Assembly (NCBI GenBank): GCA_963709155.1 | Contig: CAVPVD010000007.1 | Location: forward strand, 992,001 to 1,056,000 | Source: Bog-159 sp963709155 | Lineage (GTDB): Bacteria > Acidobacteriota > Terriglobia > Bryobacterales > Bryobacteraceae | DNA: 64,000 nt | Direction of reading: 5' to 3' | Position numbers and translations under genes: made by a program | In this document: positions 1 to 7,579 of the stretch, one piece after another | How positions within the stretch are numbered: position 1 is the first letter of the stretch | Layout: each line of letters opens with the position of its first letter | Notes under the pieces: generated by a model | Database searches by the model: none | Seen by the model: only the letters and a program-made list of their open reading frames with translations | Told to the model about the DNA's origin: nothing

Positions 1-161
1 ACGTAGGCTACGCGATACGGCTTGGGGCCGAGCACGCGCAGGAAAGTTTCCGGGCACATGGTGCCGGCGCCCACTTCCACGTCGTAGGGCTCCTGAATGA
101 TGCAGCCGCGTTCGGCCCAGTACTGTTTCAGCTTGAAAATGATCTCTTGAAATGACGACAT
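1..161 (-). CDS. glyQ: Glycyl-tRNA synthetase alpha subunit (5' part only)
   Basis: The visible 53 codons give the N-terminus of the class II alpha subunit of the heterotetrameric glycyl-tRNA synthetase, a cytoplasmic enzyme that charges tRNA-Gly. I see WAERGC, then VGAGTMCPETFLR and LGPKPY, which match the family's W-x3-GC, VGAGT and LGP(E/K)P opening. The ATG is at 161 and the gene runs off the left edge. The recO stop codon lies only 3 bp upstream, so the two genes are probably co-transcribed. The partner glyS is expected beyond the edge (inference). Confidence 0.93.
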   Translation of the reverse strand, partial: MSSFQEIIFKLKQYWAERGCIIQEPYDVEVGAGTMCPETFLRVLGPKPYRVAY

Positions 162-164
162 GGT

Positions 165-941
165 CTATTCGGCTTCGAGCACCGGCACCGTGATCAGCTT
201 GCGCTCGATATGCGCTTCGATCTGTTGAACCAGCAAGCGGCGCAAGTCCGCGCAGGTTTCGCGCGCCCAGCCCGTCTGCCTGATTTGCGCCACCGGCTTG
301 CGCAACATTTCTTCCGCCATGGATCTCGATTCCACGCTCAATTCCCAACTGCCCGATCCCGCCGTGCGGCGGCATTCGGCGCACATCAATCCATCCCGTC
401 CGCGGATGAAAAACGCCCGCTCAAGGGTCTCGCCGTCGGCGAGCAAGCTGCCGCAGCCCAGGCAAACGTGCAGATCCGGCAAGAAACCCGAAAGCCGCAC
501 CGCCCAAAGGCTGAAATACGTTACGGCGCGCCAGACGCTTCCGGGATCGGCGGAATCGGCGGCGCGCAAATGCTCAAGCACCGTCGTCAGCAGACGGAAG
601 AACCGGTCGTTCGGCTCGGCCGGCGGCAGTAACTGATCTGTAACTTCCGCGAAAAAATCGAGGGCCACGGCGGCCCGGTAATCCGACAGCAGCCGGAACT
701 GGGAAACCAGTAGCTCGCAGGAATCCAGGTTCACTAATTCCCTGGTCTCGCGTTGAAAATACGACATGCGCACTTGCGAGAGCCGTTCCAAACCGGAGCC
801 GAACGGGCTCTTCGGCCGGCGCGCCCGCTTAGCCACGCCACGCAGCTTCCCCTGGTCGCGAGTCAGAAAACTGACAACGAGGTCAGCTTCCTTGAAAGGA
901 TAACTTCGGAGCACGAAGGCTTCGCTCAATCGAGCCGGCAC
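165..941 (-). CDS. recO: DNA repair protein RecO
   Basis: RecO helps load RecA on gapped DNA in the RecF pathway. The protein begins with the OB-fold signature SEAFVLRSYPFKEADL and later has a CLGCG...CAEC pair, the Cys4 zinc site typical of RecO. I chose the GTG at 941, which gives 258 residues, normal for the family. An ATG at 1115 would add 58 Arg/Pro-rich residues with no family counterpart. The C-terminus is helical and ends just before the glyQ start, so this is a recO-glyQ operon. Confidence 0.93.
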   Translation of the reverse strand: MPARLSEAFVLRSYPFKEADLVVSFLTRDQGKLRGVAKRARRPKSPFGSGLERLSQVRMSYFQRETRELVNLDSCELLVSQFRLLSDYRAAVALDFFAEVTDQLLPPAEPNDRFFRLLTTVLEHLRAADSADPGSVWRAVTYFSLWAVRLSGFLPDLHVCLGCGSLLADGETLERAFFIRGRDGLMCAECRRTAGSGSWELSVESRSMAEEMLRKPVAQIRQTGWARETCADLRRLLVQQIEAHIERKLITVPVLEAE

Positions 942-1121
942 ATGCGGAAGATTCAGAGTATCACATGGTGCTTTGCCGTGCTGTGCGCGCGAGGTTCGCG
1001 GCGGGGTGGTGGGGGTCGAGTAACGAGGAGGAATTTCCGGTGCGGGGACTTCCCGGCGACGTGGCCGGGCCCTCAAAGACAACACAAAGCGGCGAACTGA
1101 CGCTCGCCCCTGCAAGGCCAG

Positions 1122-1565
1122 CTACTCAGCGGAAACGGGAACGGCCATGGCAGGCTCAAGACTCGCGCGCAGCGCTTTGTTCTTGACGTTCTTGGTCACA
1201 CCGAAGGCGAACGATTCGCCGAGCGATCCGGCATCGAACGCCCGTATGACATACGTGCCATCGATATTGGCGACGTCCAGGAAGTTGCGTCCGGTTTCCG
1301 CGGCGGGCCGGGCCATCGCGAGAAACGTTTTGTTGACGCCTTCTCCAATCAGGTGAATGGCGGGTACGTGCGCGATGTCCCGCACTTCCGTGCTCATCCA
1401 GATGGTGTACTGGCCGGGTTGCAACAACGTATCGCCGAAGTAAGCGGCGGCGGGTAATTCGAAACTGCCCTTGAGGACTGGTTGGGCATTCGCGCGCGCC
1501 GTGGTGAAGCCGAGCGCCAAACCTAAGAGCGCCAGGCCGATGGTTAAGTGTTTCCGTCCGTTCAT
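1122..1565 (-). CDS. Small secreted protein, paralogue of 3180-3611
   Basis: A 147-residue protein with an N-terminal signal peptide (basic start, hydrophobic LTIGLALLGLALGF, cleavage near ANA). The mature part has LKGSFELPAAAYFGD, LLQPGQYTIW and IDGTYVIRAFDAG. The gene at 3180-3611 has the same elements in the same order (KGTFTLPAQTYWND, LLQPGDYTF, VNGTYVIRELDAG), so they are paralogues. The function is unknown; a periplasmic or surface beta-sandwich is plausible. An AAGGAGAA ribosome site precedes the ATG. It is transcribed divergently from the regulator at 1730. Confidence 0.8.
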   Translation of the reverse strand: MNGRKHLTIGLALLGLALGFTTARANAQPVLKGSFELPAAAYFGDTLLQPGQYTIWMSTEVRDIAHVPAIHLIGEGVNKTFLAMARPAAETGRNFLDVANIDGTYVIRAFDAGSLGESFAFGVTKNVKNKALRASLEPAMAVPVSAE

Positions 1566-1592
1566 GTCGATTCTCCTTAATGAGTTTTTAAT

Positions 1593-1622
1593 GAGCCCCT
1601 AAGAGTGAACCCTTTGGGGCTC
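1593..1622. promoter_or_regulatory. Inverted repeat in divergent intergenic region
   Basis: GAGCCCC at 1593-1599 pairs with GGGGCTC at 1616-1622 around a 16-nt loop. It lies 28 bp upstream of the secreted-protein start at 1565 and 108 bp upstream of the divergent winged-helix regulator. It could be an operator or a leader hairpin. No T-tract follows it on either strand, so it is a poor terminator candidate. Confidence 0.3.
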
Positions 1623-1729
1623 TTGCTTCGTCTATGCAGTAGATGAGAGAACGAAGGGAGGGGTTTATCAGGAGGCAGTCAATTGTTTGTGACGACGGAA
1701 GCAATGGATTAGAAAGGATTTAATCGTTC

Positions 1730-3112
1730 ATGTCATTTCCCGCGCCAAAAACCATGACTATCCATCCGAGGATGCGCTTTGGGGTGTTTGAAGTGGACCT
1801 CGAAAACCGTGAACTGCGAAAGCACGGCATACGCATCAAACTACAACGCAAGCCGTTTCAGATTCTTGAATGCCTGATGCAGAGACCCGGGCAGCTAGTG
1901 ATGCGCAACGATCTGGCGCAATTGCTTTGGCCGGGCATGCATGTAAGTTTCGACCGCAGCCTGAACACCGCCGTGAACGCCCTGCGCCGCGCGTTGGGAG
2001 ACACTTCGCGCGACGCACGCTTCATTGAAACGCGCACGGGACTGGGATATATCTTCCTGGCATCCGTGGAAGCCGTGGAAGAGGCGAACGCAGGCGGCGC
2101 GCGCGTGGATGCGGGTATTCAACTGGTGCACTCGAATGCGGTCAGTGCGGCGAGCGACGTTCCGCAAGACTGCCTGAAGGGCCGGTACTTCTGCCATAAG
2201 CTGACCGAAGAGGATCTGCATCGGGGGGTGGCGCATTTCAACGCGGCGCTGGCGCAACATCCGCACTGCGCCTTCGCTTACGCGGGCCTGGCGGACGCGT
2301 ATTGCCTCGCGGCATTGCTGAACATGGGACCGGCCGGCGACATTTATCCGCGCGCGAAAGAGATGGCGCTGAGCGCGTTGAATGCGCGGCCGGACCTGGG
2401 TGACGCGCACGCGTCGCTGGCCAGCGTGAAGAGACTCTTTGAATGGGACTGGGCCGGCGCGGAAGCCGAGTATCTGACGGCCTTGGTTTTGAGCTCCAAT
2501 TCCGCGATGACGCACCAGGCATATGGCGCGCACCTGGCAGCCACGGGCAAAGCCGAGGAGGCGCTACGCGAACTTCGGCGCGCGGAGGAAATCGATCCAT
2601 TGTCCGCCGTGGTGAACGTGGGGGTGGCATGGGGTCTTTATGTCGCACGCGATTTTCAGGGCGCGTCGGAACAATCGTGGAAAGTGCTGGCGATGGAACC
2701 TAAGTTCGGCGCGGCGCAGTACACGCTGGGCCTGGCGTATGCGCAGATGGGTTTAACCGAGGATGCCATTGTGGAACTGTCGAATGCGCGAACTTGTTCC
2801 GGGGACCAACCGGCGGTGCTGGCGGCGCTGGCGTATATCCACGCGTGCGGCGGAGAATCCAGCGAGGCAGGCGCTATGCTCGGCCAACTGGAGGCCTTGT
2901 CGCAACATCGTTATGTCTCGCCGTATTGGTTGAGCCTGGTGTACGTGGGCTTGGGAGATCAAACGCGCGCGCTGGATCTGTTGGATCAGGCTTATCGGGA
3001 TCGCGATGTCTGGATGACCTGGCTGGGGGTGGAGCCTCGCTTCGATGCTTTGCGTGGGGAGCCGCGCTTTCAGCGGTTACTGCGGGGAGTTGGGTTAGTA
3101 GGGGGCGCGTAG
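1730..3112 (+). CDS. Winged-helix DNA-binding protein with TPR repeats (CadC/OmpR-type)
   Basis: This 460-residue protein starts with an OmpR/CadC-type winged helix (about residues 15-110): MRFGVFEVDLENRELR, then QILECLMQRPGQLV, and SLNTAVNALRRALGD with TRTGLGYIF at the wing. No transmembrane segment is visible. The rest (about 145-460) is tetratricopeptide-like, with repeated YAGLADAY, LAATGKAEEALREL, LGLAYAQMG and LALAYIHA-like helices, a common acidobacterial design. An alternative start is the internal MRFGVFEV. It sits between two paralogous secreted-protein genes that face it from the minus strand, which makes them candidate targets (inference). The stop codon touches a palindromic repeat. 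Confidence 0.85.
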   Translation: MSFPAPKTMTIHPRMRFGVFEVDLENRELRKHGIRIKLQRKPFQILECLMQRPGQLVMRNDLAQLLWPGMHVSFDRSLNTAVNALRRALGDTSRDARFIETRTGLGYIFLASVEAVEEANAGGARVDAGIQLVHSNAVSAASDVPQDCLKGRYFCHKLTEEDLHRGVAHFNAALAQHPHCAFAYAGLADAYCLAALLNMGPAGDIYPRAKEMALSALNARPDLGDAHASLASVKRLFEWDWAGAEAEYLTALVLSSNSAMTHQAYGAHLAATGKAEEALRELRRAEEIDPLSAVVNVGVAWGLYVARDFQGASEQSWKVLAMEPKFGAAQYTLGLAYAQMGLTEDAIVELSNARTCSGDQPAVLAALAYIHACGGESSEAGAMLGQLEALSQHRYVSPYWLSLVYVGLGDQTRALDLLDQAYRDRDVWMTWLGVEPRFDALRGEPRFQRLLRGVGLVGGA

Positions 3113-3172
3113 CGCACGCTTCAGATGCGGGACTTGAAAGTCCCGCCGGCACGCTGAAGCGTGCGCCACGGC
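3112..3172. repeat. Palindromic dispersed repeat (REP-like), copy 1
   Basis: A nested double hairpin. The outer arms are GCGCACGCTTCAG (3112-3124) and CTGAAGCGTGCGC (3154-3166); the inner stem is GCGGGACT (3127-3134) with AGTCCCGC (3139-3146). The 46 bases 3127-3172 recur, inverted and with a single mismatch, at 46844-46889. It lies between the regulator stop codon and the convergent secreted-protein gene. Confidence 0.85.
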
Positions 3173-3179
3173 AGGTTCT

Positions 3180-3611
3180 CTACAAACCGGCGACGGAGGA
3201 AATCGGCACCGTCGTTGGTTGCGGATTGGCGCCGCGAAGCGGGAGGTTGCGGACAGCTTTGGATACGCCAAACCGATAGGATCGTCCGGCATCCAATTCG
3301 CGGATGACGTAAGTTCCGTTCACGTCGTCCAGCTTCAGGCAATCGTGACCGGAGGTTTCGCCGGCTCCGATGGGCACGATGAGGGTTGCGGTAAAACCTT
3401 CGCTGTGGAGGGAAACCAATTCTACTCCCGAGGTTTCCCGGTCCAGCGAGAAGGTATAGTCGCCAGGCTGCAGTAACACGTCGTTCCAGTACGTTTGAGC
3501 GGGCAGTGTGAAAGTTCCCTTTTGAATCGTTTCGGCGCTGGCTCCCACCGCGGTCAGGGCAATGAGAGTCATGCACGCCAGAGTAAGTGCGCATCGTTTT
3601 TTAAAGTTCAC
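3180..3611 (-). CDS. Small secreted protein, paralogue of 1122-1565
   Basis: A 143-residue protein with a signal peptide (MNFKKRCALTLACMTLIALT, cleavage near ASA). The mature part repeats the plan of the 1122-1565 product: KGTFTLPAQTYWND, VLLQPGDYTF and VNGTYVIRELDAG. It is convergent with the winged-helix/TPR gene and separated from it by the palindromic repeat. I do not recognise a named family; a secreted beta-rich protein is all the sequence supports. Confidence 0.8.
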   Translation of the reverse strand: MNFKKRCALTLACMTLIALTAVGASAETIQKGTFTLPAQTYWNDVLLQPGDYTFSLDRETSGVELVSLHSEGFTATLIVPIGAGETSGHDCLKLDDVNGTYVIRELDAGRSYRFGVSKAVRNLPLRGANPQPTTVPISSVAGL

Positions 3612-3763
3612 AAGTTTTTCCTTTCATGGGCCGCCACGGGGCGGGCTTTTTCTGTCTACAAATCAGACGAATCGCGGGCCACGGAGTGTGCCGCCCCGAG
3701 ATCAATTGTTTGTCAATTCGCGCGCCCCCAAGCAGATACAATGGCTGGGGCGGGCCGAAACCG

Positions 3764-4114
3764 ATGGAACACTACACGTGGGACAAGATGGAGAAAGAAG
3801 TGCTGAATCCGCGTATCTGGCGCAAGGTCATCGCGGGTGAAAAGGCCATGGTGGCGCAAGTGTTCATCGCCAAGGGCGCCGTGGTTCCGGAACACCACCA
3901 CGAGAGCGAGCAGATCACTTATATTCTGGAGGGCGCGCTGGAATTCGAAATCGAAGGCCGCACCCTCGTGGTTTCCGCGGGACAGGTGTTGCGCATCCCT
4001 TCGCAAGTGCCCCATCGCGCGGTGGCGCTCGAAGATACCCTCGACCTGGATATCTTCAGCCCGATCCGCACGGACTGGCTGACGGGACAGGACGACTATC
4101 TCCGCCGCGGTTAG
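3764..4114 (+). CDS. Small cupin-domain protein
   Basis: A 116-residue single-domain cupin. The metal-binding motifs are visible: PEHHHESEQITYILEG (motif 1, H-x-H-x(3,4)-E) and IPSQVPHRA (motif 2 with the conserved His). It has no signal peptide, so it should be cytoplasmic. Small cupins bind a divalent metal; the substrate cannot be told from sequence. The chosen ATG starts MEHYTWD. A broken SDR gene follows 14 bp downstream on the same strand, so the two were probably one operon. Confidence 0.85.
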   Translation: MEHYTWDKMEKEVLNPRIWRKVIAGEKAMVAQVFIAKGAVVPEHHHESEQITYILEGALEFEIEGRTLVVSAGQVLRIPSQVPHRAVALEDTLDLDIFSPIRTDWLTGQDDYLRRG

Positions 4115-4128
4115 GTGACGAAACAGAG

Positions 4129-4855
4129 ATGGACCTTGGAATCAAAGATCGGGTGGCGATTGTAGCCGCCTCCAGCCGGGGATTGGGCCAGGCCGTCGCC
4201 CGGGGACTGGCGAAGGAGGGCGCCATACTTGCGCTTTGCGCGCGAAACCGGCGCCCGCGTGATGACTCGCGCGCTGGATGTCACGGCGTATGACGACGTC
4301 CGGCGATTCGTCTCCGAAGTGGTGGGACGATTCGGCCGCTTGGATATCTGCGTGGCCAACGCGGGCGGTCCGCCATCGAAAAGCTTTGCCGAAACCAGCA
4401 TCGAAGATTGGCGCGCCGCGGCCGATCTGAATCTGATGAGCACGATTTATTTTGCTAAGGAAGCGCTGCCCGAGATGCAACGGCGGCGGTGGGGACGTTT
4501 TATCGCGATCACGTCGGTGGCGGTGAAGCAGCCGATTGAGGGATTGATTCTATCCAATGCGGTACGATCCGCGGTCAGCGGGCTGGTGAAGACGCTGGCC
4601 AACGAATACGGACCCTACGGCGTGCTGGTGAACAATGTCTGCCCCGGCTACACCGCCACGGCGCGCCTGGTGGAACTGAGCCGCACGCTGGCCGGAAAAG
4701 AAGGCGTCGATGCAGCGGAGATCGAGCAGCGCTGGGCGCGCCAGACCGCACTCGGGCGAGTCGGCAGGCCGGAAGAGTTCGCGGACATGGTCGTTTTTCT
4801 CGCGTCGGAACGGGCCGCCTATATTACCGGCACGTCGATCGCAGTTGAGGGTTAA
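4129..4855 (+). pseudogene. SDR-family oxidoreductase, broken by internal deletion and frameshift
   Basis: From the ATG at 4129 the frame gives a normal SDR start (VAIVAASSRGLGQAVARGLA, the TGxxxGxG-like cofactor site) and then ALCARNR. After about 4240-4250 the family pattern continues only in the next frame: RETGARVMTRALDV, CVANAGG, ITSVAVKQ, then GRVGRPEEFADMVVFLASE and ITGTSIAVEG at the end. About 11-13 residues usually found between the ARN and TGA motifs are missing, so this is a short out-of-frame deletion. The catalytic YxxxK position reads SNAVR, so the parent was already an atypical SDR. The rear part alone (4229-4855) is 208 codons long. Confidence 0.75.
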
Positions 4856-5228
4856 CAACGCTCTGATGCGAGCCCAGTCCCCGGGGACCAAAAGCTTTGC
4901 CTATGGCTTCTGTGGAAGGCGGGGTATCTCCGACGGAAAAGCCCCGCAGCCGAAACATTTCCGGGGAGAAGTAGGTGGTCTCCAGATCCGCCAAGCAGGC
5001 CCAACTACCCATCTGCGCCCTCCGGGATCGAATTCGAAGGCAACGAGGAAATCATCGCAAGCTGGGTTTGCGGCCACGCGCCTGATGAAAAGAACGCGGC
5101 CAGGGTTCCGAAGGGCATGCACTCCGCCCCTGGACGCCCCACATGTTGATTGTCCACGACCCGAGCTCGCCTTTTGGTAAACGCGGTATCGTTCTTGGCC
5201 ATTGTCCCCTCCCGGGTGCGCCCTCCTG
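4856..5228. other. 373-bp stretch with no recognisable gene
   Basis: It lies between the broken SDR gene and the sigma-54 activator. It holds one minus-strand ATG reading frame with a good ribosome site (5005-5202, listed separately). Other minus-strand frames here, such as one carrying TTYFSPEMFRLRG, look like coding remnants, but I cannot assign a family. No strong hairpin is seen. Confidence 0.4.
5005..5202 (-). CDS. Possible small protein or gene remnant, unknown
   Basis: A 65-codon frame whose ATG at 5202 is preceded on the minus strand by GGGAGGGGACA, a good ribosome site 5-6 bases away. The product (starting MAKNDTAFTKRRARV) matches no family I know and has no signal peptide or membrane segment. 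Coding-like stretches in neighbouring frames suggest it may be the front of a frameshifted gene. Low confidence. Confidence 0.25.
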   Translation of the reverse strand: MAKNDTAFTKRRARVVDNQHVGRPGAECMPFGTLAAFFSSGAWPQTQLAMISSLPSNSIPEGADG

Positions 5229-6227
5229 CTATACAACAGCCGCCGCAGCGCCCTTACATGATCGGACGGCATGAGACTTATGTGACCGGCGCGCTTCAAT
5301 GCCCAGCTTGCGCATCTTGTAGACCAGCGTGGTGCGCGGCAATCCCAGCCGGGCAGCGGCGCCACACGATCCTCCAATCAACCCGTTGGTTTGCTTCAAT
5401 ACGTCCAGAATATGCTCGCGCTCGGCGTCGGCAAGCGTGCGCGCGGCCGACGCTGGCTCCGATACCCGGCTGGTCAATCCCTTCAGATCGGCGAAGGGCA
5501 GACGCAGCACGGAGTCGGGCGATAACACCACGGCGCGTTCGATTACATTCTGCAGCTCACGTATGTTCCCGGGCCAATCATGTGCTTTGAGAACTTCGAT
5601 CACTTCATCCGGAATCGCGTCTATGCGCTTGTGGAGACGTTCAGAGAACTTCTGCACGAAATGCCGCGCCAGCAGCGGAATATCTTGGACCCGGTCGCGC
5701 AGTGGCGGGAGGCAGACGGGGATTACGTTGAGGCGATAGTACAGATCGGCTCGAAATTGCTTCTTGGCTACGAGTTCGGCGAGATCCCGGTTCGTCGCGG
5801 CCACTATCCGCACATCCACGCGGATGGTTTGGGCGCTGCCCAGGCGCTCGAACTCCTGCTCCTGCAAGGCGCGCAGGAGTTTGGGTTGCAACTCCAGCGG
5901 TAAGTCTCCGATCTCGTCGAGAAAGAGCGTCCCGCGGTCGGCCATTTGGAACCGCCCTTTGGTCTGCATATATGCTCCCGTGTAAGCGCCCCTTTCGTGG
6001 CCGAAGAGTTCGCTCTCCAGCAGGGGGCCTGGAATTGCGGCGCAGTTCAGCGTGACAAACGGCCCATTCCGGCGGGTACTCTGCTGGTGAATCGTTTTGG
6101 CGATCACCTCTTTACCGGTGCCGGTTTCGCCCTGAATCAGGATGACCGAGTCGCTCTTGGCGATCGCGTCAACCAGGCTTAAGATCTGTTGCAGTCCGGG
6201 GCTACGGCCCACGATTTCCTGGTTCAT
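5229..6227 (-). CDS. Sigma-54-dependent transcriptional activator (AAA+ and Fis domains)
   Basis: An enhancer-binding protein of 332 residues with no N-terminal sensor or receiver; the AAA+ domain begins near residue 5. Walker A is GETGTGKE, Walker B is GTLFLDEIGDLP, and the sigma-54 contact loop reads GAYTGA rather than the usual GAFTGA. VRIVAATNRDL (sensor I), FRADLYYRLNV (arginine fingers) and WPGNIRELQNVIERA (sensor II region) follow. The C-terminus has a Fis-type helix-turn-helix (AARLGLPRTTLVYKMRKLGI). It activates RNA polymerase carrying sigma-54 using ATP. It lies downstream of a receiver gene on the same strand, which may act in trans (inference). Confidence 0.93.
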   Translation of the reverse strand: MNQEIVGRSPGLQQILSLVDAIAKSDSVILIQGETGTGKEVIAKTIHQQSTRRNGPFVTLNCAAIPGPLLESELFGHERGAYTGAYMQTKGRFQMADRGTLFLDEIGDLPLELQPKLLRALQEQEFERLGSAQTIRVDVRIVAATNRDLAELVAKKQFRADLYYRLNVIPVCLPPLRDRVQDIPLLARHFVQKFSERLHKRIDAIPDEVIEVLKAHDWPGNIRELQNVIERAVVLSPDSVLRLPFADLKGLTSRVSEPASAARTLADAEREHILDVLKQTNGLIGGSCGAAARLGLPRTTLVYKMRKLGIEARRSHKSHAVRSCKGAAAAVV

Positions 6228-6395
6228 CGATGTGACTCCTCTTCCCCTCTTAGCCCTGCCCTCTCCTCTCCAGTGGCAGAGTTCACGGTCATAATACCTG
6301 TTGTGATGGAGGTATCCTGTTCGCTTGGGATGCTCCCGCTCTTGTTTTTAGATCTCTAGCAATCGAGCTCGGCTGACGATCCGGATAAAACCGGA

Positions 6396-6770
6396 TTACG
6401 TCCGAATCGCCGCACCCACAATGTTCAGCAAATCTTCCCTCCTGAATGGCTTGGCAAGAAAGCCGGCCGCGCCCTGGCGGATCGCAGTTTCGCGATTCGC
6501 CCCACTGGCCCGGGCGCTTACGAATACGATGGGGACATGGTTGCCAGCGCCGGCCAACTCTTCCTGCAGCTTCAGACCGGTGATTCCGGGCAGTTGCACG
6601 TCCAGGATGATGCAAGCCGCTTCCCGGACCGATGCGGATGTCAGAAACTCCTCTGCCGATGCGAACCCCTGAGCCACGTATCCTGCCGATTCCATACAGT
6701 CTTCCAACGCCTGACGCACGAGCGCGTCATCTTCTACAATCGCGATATTCCGGTTCAGTGCTTTACCCAT
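6396..6770 (-). CDS. Single-domain response regulator (CheY/FixJ-type receiver)
   Basis: A 124-residue stand-alone receiver. The acidic pocket is IVEDDA, the phospho-acceptor Asp is in CIILDVQLPGITG, the switch Ser is in IVFVSARAS and the conserved Lys is in FLAKPFRRED. No output domain follows. The LDVQLP signature is shared with the FixJ-like regulator at 6968-7579, so the two are related. It sits between that regulator and the sigma-54 activator, all on the minus strand. It may compete for, or relay, phosphate from the PAS kinase (inference). Confidence 0.9.
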   Translation of the reverse strand: MGKALNRNIAIVEDDALVRQALEDCMESAGYVAQGFASAEEFLTSASVREAACIILDVQLPGITGLKLQEELAGAGNHVPIVFVSARASGANRETAIRQGAAGFLAKPFRREDLLNIVGAAIRT

Positions 6771-6882
6771 TTAGGCTAGCTAGCCGTTCTCGCTTTGAAG
6801 GCTTTTGCTCTCCATGTTGGAATGCTATCAGTTGCGTGGTTCGGGGTCTATGCTACTTTGGTCGAACATCGGATCAGATTTT

Positions 6883-6968
6883 TGGAGGGCGGCCAATCTT
6901 GGCCGCAGCCGCCTTTTAGGCGGCCAGAGCCGGCTGAAGCCGGCTGCGGGCAGAATTGCCCGCCCTAC
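6883..6968. repeat. Cluster of four short hairpins (dispersed palindromic repeat)
   Basis: Four inverted repeats in a row: GCGGCCAATCTTGGCCGC, GCCGCCTTTTAGGCGGC, AGCCGGCTGAAGCCGGCT and GGGCAGAATTGCCC. GGGCGG near the left end pairs with CCGCCC at the right end. GGGCGGCCAATCTTGGCC (6887-6904) recurs at 49877-49894 with one difference. It immediately follows the FixJ-like gene and could also reduce read-through (inference). Confidence 0.75.
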
Positions 6969-7579
6969 TAGATTTTAAGCTTCTCCGCCATCCGAACCAG
7001 GTCGGCCAATGAACCGGCGCCCATTTTGCGCATCACGCGGCCCCGGTGCGCTTTGATCGTCAGATCCGTGGTACCGAGTTCGCCGGCCACCTGCTTGTTC
7101 AGCAGGCCGGTCACAACCAGCGCCAGAACCTGACGTTCGCGCGGGGTGAGCGTGGCCAGCCTGTTTCGCAGTTCGGCGATCTCAGACCTTTGCTTGCGCG
7201 CCTCACCATCGCGTACCAGAGCCTCCTTGACCGCGTTGAAGAGTGGCTCTTTGTGGAAGGGCTTAGTCAGGAACTCCACGGCGCCCGCTTTCATGGCCTG
7301 CACGCTCATCGGGATATCGCCGTGTCCGGTGAGAAAGATGATGGGGATCTGGATGCCTGATTTCACCAGCTCCGTCTGTAGATCGAGGCCGCTAAGATCG
7401 GGAAGTTGGACGTCGAGAATCAAGCAGGCGGCCGCATCCGGGCCCTTGCCCTGCAGGAATTCCGTCGCCGATCCAAAAGCCTGCACCGTAAAGCCGGCTG
7501 AACTCAGCAGGTCTACTATGGAGTCGCGCAACAGCGCATCGTCATCCACCACGAATACGATGCCGTCCGCGCCACTCAT
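6968..7579 (-). CDS. FixJ-like response regulator (receiver and LuxR-type HTH)
   Basis: A 203-residue two-domain regulator. The receiver (1-120) has VVDDDA, the phospho-acceptor in ILDVQLPDLSG, IIFLTGHGDIPM and EFLTKPF. A short helical linker leads to a LuxR/FixJ helix-turn-helix (LTPRERQVLALVVTGLLNKQVA and TIKAHRGRVMRKM). Its start codon overlaps the stop of the PAS histidine kinase (ATGA, 7576-7579), so the two are a translationally coupled FixL/FixJ-like pair. It is a DNA-binding transcription factor whose targets are unknown. Confidence 0.93.
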   Translation of the reverse strand: MSGADGIVFVVDDDALLRDSIVDLLSSAGFTVQAFGSATEFLQGKGPDAAACLILDVQLPDLSGLDLQTELVKSGIQIPIIFLTGHGDIPMSVQAMKAGAVEFLTKPFHKEPLFNAVKEALVRDGEARKQRSEIAELRNRLATLTPRERQVLALVVTGLLNKQVAGELGTTDLTIKAHRGRVMRKMGAGSLADLVRMAEKLKI

